Shown here piece by piece: positions 59,006 to 64,000 of a DNA stretch of 64,000 bases. The first letter of the stretch is position 1. Each line of letters begins with the position of its first letter. Under the pieces are notes generated by a model. It did no database searches. It worked only from the letters and a program-made list of their open reading frames with translations, and had not been told where the DNA came from. Position numbers and translations under genes: made by a program. This stretch comes from Talinum fruticosum (lineage: Eukaryota; Streptophyta; Magnoliopsida; Caryophyllales; Talinaceae): the NCBI GenBank assembly GCA_021018815.1, contig JAITYX010000045.1, positions 2,294,001-2,358,000 of the forward strand, given 5' to 3'.

Positions 59006-59805
59006 TCTCCCTATCATCCTCCCCGTCTTGAAAAGAACTTGCCTTCAAATTCTCGATTGAATCATATTCCGGTAAGGTGATAGGTGAGCAACATTGAACG
59101 TTGTTGAGACCCCAGGCGATTCACCTTATAGGCGTTGCCATTGATCCTTTCAAGTACATTGAATGGTCCATATGCCCTTGGAATTATTTTTGAGTTTTTT
59201 TTTTGAAGGAAAATGCTCCTTCCTCAAGTGTTTCTACAAAAGATCACCCAAAAATAGTGCTTTTTGGCGCTTGCCTTAGGATTGGTTGGCTTGCTCAATT
59301 CTTGCTCTCACCTTTTATGTAACTCTTGAATTTGAGTGCCTTTCTTGACGACATCCACTTCGGGCTTTTCCTCTAGAGCCTTATGGTTTAGATCAATGAG
59401 AGAAAGGCTCCACAACATACACAACTTTAAATGGAGATATATTTATAGCCTTGCTTGCCGTGCGATTGTAGGCAAACTCAACATGGAGGAGAAGTTGATC
59501 CCATGCCTTGGTATTTGACTTGATCAAAACCCTTAGTAAATCTCCTAAAGTGCGGTTGGTGACCTTGGTTTGCCCATCTGTTTGGGGGTGGCAAGTAGTG
59601 CTATACTTAACCTTAGTCCCAAGTTTCTTCCACAAGATGACCCGAAATGACTTAGGAATCTTGTATCCTTATTTAAGTCCATTGTTCTAAGAATTCCATG
59701 CAATCTCACCACTTTCTTGAAGTAAAGGTCAACAACTAGTGTAGCATCATTGGTGCTATTACAAGCAATGAAGTGTGCCATCTTTGAGAACCTAATCACC
59801 ACCAC
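59006..59805 (-). pseudogene. Chromovirus (Ty3/gypsy) integrase and pol C-terminus, broken
   Basis: [45 protein letters not shown] and [20 protein letters not shown] (59800-59560) are the integrase core with its HPQTDGQ motif. [20 protein letters not shown] and [13 protein letters not shown] continue it. From about 59180 the minus strand shows LERINGNAYKV and FNVAHLSP. SFQDGEDDRE and a stop near 59005 are the typical chromovirus pol end. The N-terminal side is cut at 59807 by a CACTA terminus. Confidence 0.85.
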
Positions 59806-59806
59806 T

Positions 59807-60760
59807 CACTACAAGAAAAATAGTTGTCGGCGCCGGATATTAGAGATGACACGGAAAAAAGTCACTAATAGTGACCGATTTAGCGTCGGATTATAAATCG
59901 AACACTAATTGCGTCGAGGTTCTAAAATTTGACATTAATAGCGTCGAATTTTAGCATTTGATAGAAAATTCGAATCTAAGAGTGTTGAATTGTAGCGCTG
60001 AATTTTTATCCAACTCTAATAGCCTTGAAGTTTTTATCGACACTAAAATCGGACACAAACTTGGACAAAAATGAGCAGGGTAGCGAAAACCGGATCTATT
60101 GTTCGTCCCAACCCTAAGTTTGTTTCTCATCACCCATTCTTAGCGATTTACGGTGCAACCTCTCCCCTCCTCGATGCGGTTGGCGGACCGTAGTCAAGTA
60201 TCTCTCTTTCTCTCTCTCTCTCTCGGACATGTTTTTTTTTCCAAAATCCAATAGAAATTTTTAGTAAGTGTAAGTCATATGTATCCGCCAAAGGAGCCAT
60301 TGATTTAGGCGATTACTGTCGAGCGAACGCTGGGCCACCGAGCAATCGTCGTGTGTTTCTCCTCGCGTTAGGGTTTCAATTCCACTTTGAATCTTGAATC
60401 TTCCATTTTAATTGTTATTCACTTGTAGATCCGTAAATGTTTAATTTGAGTCCTACATTGATTTTATTTCAACTTAATCTTGAAAACCATTGTCGCGTGC
60501 TTTTCCGGTCTTCTCTCTACTATTTTGCCGAGTATCATTTTCAATTGGGTGTTGTGATTGTAAAGCCAATAAGGATTTGCATTGTTATCGACTTTAATTT
60601 TCTAGGTTCTAGAGGTTTTAATTTTCATGGCTTTTTATCGATTTTAGTTTTCATGTTCAATCTCTCTATCTCTCGTGTCTCTCTCGGCCTTGGATGATAA
60701 CGATGATGATGATGACGACAACGTTTCAGGCTATGACATCTATTGTTGCTACTTGCAGAA
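59807..60760 (+). mobile_element. CACTA transposon left terminus and leader
   Basis: CACTACAAGAAAAATAGTTG is the standard plant CACTA end. It is followed by subterminal repeats with GCGTCG...AAATTCGAACACTAAT words (59870-60050) and a CT-rich leader (60195-60230). It sits inside the chromovirus integrase. No right end (CTTGTAGTG) was found, so it is truncated or extends as a decayed body. Confidence 0.7.
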
Positions 60761-61039
60761 GGTGATGCCAATGCCATGAGAATGAGGTGAACCTTTTCCC
60801 TTTTCTCTTTGTTTTATGATTTTTCTTGATTAATGTTTCCGAGTAGTCTAATTCATATTTACATGATTATTTGAATATTATCAAACACTTTAATTATGGA
60901 AATCAATGTTTCCATTTATTTATTTTTGGATAGAAGGAATTTGAACCCCAAGTATTTGGCACTAAAATGCACAAACTATACAAGTCGGCTTAACTTGTAT
61001 TTTCAAAATTCACATAGTTTTAATAAATAACATGTTCTT
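60761..61039. other. Anonymous AT-rich spacer
   Basis: No feature recognised. Confidence 0.5.
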
Positions 61040-61492
61040 AGGTCCTGTTTAGCAAAATTAGTCTGTTTGAGTAGCTGATAACTATTTGAATAGCCGATAG
61101 TTATTTGTATAGTTGATAGTTGTTTAGGTAGTTGATAATCAGTTAGATTTTACCTATTATCGGATACTTGTTCAACTTAGCGGTTGAATAAATGTGCTTG
61201 ATAAATTTAGTGGTTGAATTAGTTGATTATTATAAATTGACGTAAAAGGATATAGATAATTTGCCAAATATAAATTAATAAAGGGATATTTTGTCAAAAA
61301 AATATGAACCACTACTTTTAAATGTGAAAAGTTAATATTTTTAGCTTTTCGAAACATTACTTGAAACTCTATAAGTTACGGCAAACGCTAGTTGAAACAC
61401 TACCTTACCAAACACCAATATTTGATTGATTAGTGTTTTGACTTGGTCAAAATGGTAAAAGCTACTCCAAACGTCTGTTGTCGAACAGGGCT
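61040..61492. mobile_element. MITE with GTCCTGTT-type ends
   Basis: The left end AGGTCCTGTTTAGCAAAA and the reverse complement of the right end AGCCCTGTTCGACAACAGA form short imperfect TIRs. The body is non-coding and rich in GTAGTTGATAGTT words, of hAT-derived type. The right end is duplicated (next entry). Confidence 0.6.
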
Positions 61493-61714
61493 TGAGTCTC
61501 AACGCAAGCCCGAAAATTGAAATGGGTTGTCTATTGAGATTTTGCTTTCCATGATCGAGCATCTCTCATTGATTAGTATTTTGACTTGGTCAAAACGCTA
61601 AAAGCTACTCCAAACGCTGTTGTCGAACAGGGCTTGAGTCTCAACGCTAGCCTCGAAAATTGAAATAGGTTGTCTATTGAGATTTTGCTTTCCATGATCA
61701 AGCATCTCTCATTG
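61428..61714. repeat. 143-bp tandem duplication including the MITE right end
   Basis: 61428-61570 and 61571-61714 are near-identical. Both start GATTAGTRTTTTGACTTGG and end CATCTCTCATTG, and both include the GAACAGGGCTTGAGTCTCAA terminus. Confidence 0.9.
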
Positions 61715-62650
61715 TAGGAACCGCAGCCCGTGCCCCTGTAAGGGGGACAACCTGAAGGGCGGGCCGAGTTTTCCCACAAATGTCCGATCTTTTGATTTTC
61801 AAAAATTACGTTGAAAGTTTATTTAGAAAATGGGGGTGCGCTTCTTATTGAGATTTCCGATTTTCGTAAATCAATGAAAGTGGTTTTAGTAAATAATGAT
61901 TCGCAATTTTATTAATCTCTTATTTTAGAAATTAATTTTAGAAGCCTCAAGATATTATTTCATAATTTAGTAAAATAGAAAAAAACATAACTTCAATTAC
62001 GCCATAAGGCTTTTGGGCCAAAACGTATAATAACACCGGTTTGGCACGAGATTCTTGCCCGGTGACTTGGCAAGCACTTGTCTCGTTCATCGGCGCTAGC
62101 CATGAGCCATGATCGAAGAATCGAGTCTTGGCCCATGGCCTTAGATGTCGAAATTAAATTTTTTTTGTCATTTTAAATTAGAAATGTCGAGGTGCAATTT
62201 AGGAGAAATAAAATTAGAAAAAGGAGAGTCATCGATCAATTTTAGAAATAAAAACTATCAAAAATAAAGAAAACTTTTCCAATCTTAGTATAGAAAAACT
62301 AAGCTTGAAAAAGGTTTAAAAATGACTCCATCGATCCTATACATTTGCAGGGTTTGAAAACCGAGTACATACTATTTCCGGACCATGTATTGTGGCAAAT
62401 GGGACGAGAACAAGCAATCCCTTACTTGGGATTGTGTTTGCCTCGCTACTTTTGAACTCGTTTGTAGGTTTTGGCAGCTCAAGGCGGGTTTCGACATGGC
62501 TTGGTTACTAAATGAACCTGTCGAAGCCGTTGAAACCTATGGATAAGTGAACTACTATAGTCTCCGAATATTATTTGGAATATATAATATAAGTAGACCC
62601 CAAACGACGAAAGGCACTAAGCACTCGAGAACGGGATCCCGGAGGAACTA
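61714..62650 (-). mobile_element. Partial Tat-type LTR, minus orientation
   Basis: On minus the 3' end reads GGGCTGCGGTTCCTAC (61714-61730), like the ends of the other Tat LTRs. The GGTTTTCAAACC...GATGGAGTCA and CTATACTAAGATTGGAAAA blocks (62355-62280) match about 8385-8460 of the 7063 LTR. No TGTAGACAC start was found; it is diverged or truncated. Confidence 0.6.
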
Positions 62651-63279
62651 TTCCTGTTGCATAGCCGCTTCAAATTCGAGAAGTGAACCGCATCATTAAT
62701 GAACGAACGAGCTCGCATGAGGGAGGCTGAGGCTAAAGAAGTCGAAGAGAGGAGGGCTGCGAGAATCAAAGAATCGAAGAAACGCACGTAGGAGATGCGG
62801 TTGAGTCGAGCGATCCAAAAGGAAATAAAGTAAATATCGAGTAGAGGTTAATTTTAGAGAAAATTTAGGAAGAAATAAAAATTTAGGAAACTTTAGTTTT
62901 GCCTCTTTAGAAAAATTTATTTTCCAAGTAGTATGCTTGTTTTATTTCCCTGTTATTAGCTATGCATTCAGGTATTAGTAGGCTTAGCGTTTATTAATAA
63001 AAGTAAACAAGTAAGTTTTATGCTCACTTTTATGCCTCATTTATTTTTATCACTCACCTAGAGGAATAAATAATAAATTTGGACCGCTTAATTGGACGAG
63101 TCCTTAAAATAACAATTAAGAAATTAATTAAAAAAGTGAATCGTCTAATTGGACCGTCGAAAATAACCGTTAAATACAAAATACGGCCGAGAGGGTTAAT
63201 TGGCCCCGCAAGTCCGTCGATGTGTGGACGGTGGCCGGCGCCGCCTATAGCACGACCTGGTTGGGCCGAGCTTAGGCCA
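62651..63279 (-). other. Tat 3' untranslated region or degraded sequence
   Basis: Between the partial LTR and the integrase fragment. A plus frame at 62700-62800 (REAEAKEVEERRAARIKESK) is charged and retroelement-like but not assigned. GGCCGGCGCCGCC at about 63232 is a GC island. Confidence 0.35.
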
Positions 63280-63782
63280 TTATAGGGATTTCCTAGTGTC
63301 ATGCTAAACTTAGTATTTCTTTAGTTGATCCAAGTTTGTATACTAAAAATCTCTCGAAAAATCTCTTCATCGTCCAAATCAATCAATTTTACTTCTCCTC
63401 CTGGCGATATTTGACTAAGTATAAATGGGCTTTTGCCAGTTGGGCCTAAATTTTTCTTGAGGATCTTGAATTGGCGCTCTAATCTTCTTAAGGACCAAAT
63501 CCCCAATCTCCAGATTACGAGGCTTCACTTTCATATTAAATGCTCTTGATGTAAGCGCCGATATATTTGGGCATTGTGCAAGGCATTTAGGCGGCTTTCA
63601 TCTAGTAACACCAACTCTTCGTAGCGTGCCTTAGCCCGTTCAGCTTCAGGAATTTGAATTTCGCAATGATTCGCAATGAGGGAATGGAAATTTCTATTGG
63701 AAGAAGCTGGTTTCATGCCATACACTAGGGAGTAGGGTGTTGCTCCCGTTGAGGTCCGATTGGAGGTCCATTTAGCTAACAA
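63280..63782 (-). pseudogene. Tat integrase C-terminal part
   Basis: SNRTSTGATPYSLVYGMKPA, IPEAERAKARYEELVLLDES and RLNALHNAQIYRRLHQEHLI (63780-63535), then after a frame shift DLVLRRLERQFKILKKNLGP and ISPGGEVKLIDLDDEEIF. These are the conserved C-terminal integrase blocks of Tat/Ogre elements. Confidence 0.85.
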
Positions 63783-64000
63783 CCATCTTCTTCACTATAT
63801 TCTTCATCCATTTTCACTCGATTATAGCCAACATAGTCGTTCATGAACAATAGTAAGGCATGTCCTGCTATATTATATACGAGGATGTCGATATGAGGTA
63901 GCGGAAAATCATCTTTAGGGCTTTCCTTTTTAAATCTCTGAAGTCGACGCACATTCGGACCTCGCCATTTTTCTTTGGGACTGTCACTATTTTTGTTACC
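63783..64000 (-). pseudogene. Tat reverse transcriptase N-terminal part, joined to integrase by deletion
   Basis: On minus from the right edge: VPKKNGEVRMCVDFRDLKRK, then frame-shifted DDFPLPHIDIL-like, MNDYVGYNRVKMDEE and EKM-type sequence. This is the RT segment preceding the YVDD motif. At about 63785 it passes directly into integrase C-terminus, so the RT palm, RNase H and most of integrase are deleted. The element continues beyond the window. Confidence 0.82.

Noticed and set aside
1..64000. tRNA, rRNA or snRNA genes
   Set aside because: No cloverleaf, A/B-box pair or conserved rRNA/snRNA word was recognised by eye; a tRNAscan or Infernal run would be decisive.

Overview
This is a repeat-dense plant nuclear segment, AT-rich, with introns, plant-type LTR retrotransposons, plant hAT and CACTA transposons, MITEs and AAACCCTA telomere-type repeats. 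It is most likely a flowering plant; the species cannot be fixed from the sequence. Only two host genes are supported. The first exon of a membrin-type Golgi SNARE lies on the minus strand at 1013-1275 and runs off the left edge. A complete two-exon U/P-type cyclin lies on the plus strand at 51074-53423. Almost everything else is nested, decayed mobile DNA.

Layout. 1-2.3 kb: membrin exon 1, part of its first intron, and TAA microsatellites. 2.4-3.1 kb: possible non-autonomous DNA element. 3.2-7.0 kb: degraded LINE (minus) that has lost the catalytic palm of its reverse transcriptase. 7.06-23.1 kb: 5' part of a Tat/Ogre-type Ty3/gypsy element (plus): LTR, arginine-tRNA-type primer site, leader, gag, protease, RT, RNase H and the start of integrase. 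Its leader is interrupted by a 4.4-kb hAT transposon (9229-13676, with TIRs and an 8-bp target duplication) and by a copia-type LTR that itself holds part of a second gypsy-type LTR. 23.1-40.8 kb: a cluster of Ty1/copia (Sirevirus/Maximus-like) elements. One is structurally complete (30363-40826, minus). It shares its 3' LTR with a second, rearranged element (23116-31839) that contains an inverted 3' half of a third (26.2-29.7 kb, plus). This family carries an extra ORF downstream of pol with its own TATA box. 40.8-45.1 kb: 3' region, tandem repeats and 3' LTR of a Tat element (plus), abutting tail-to-tail a truncated inverted Tat LTR. 45.1-50.4 kb: CACTA ends and a CACTA gene with an inactivated C48-protease-like domain. 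50.4-53.5 kb: the cyclin gene. 53.5-64 kb: MITEs, a chromovirus integrase fragment cut by another CACTA terminus, a duplicated MITE end, and a minus-strand Tat element with a large pol deletion.

The host genes do not form a pathway together. The retroelement genes are broken by frameshifts and stops, so the sequence predicts no autonomous element. The most interesting points are the accessory ORF and its internal promoter in the copia family, a conserved palindrome just upstream of the Tat LTR TATA box, the kilobase-scale inverted repeat at 23.1-29.7 kb, and a CACTA protease-like domain in which all three catalytic positions appear changed.
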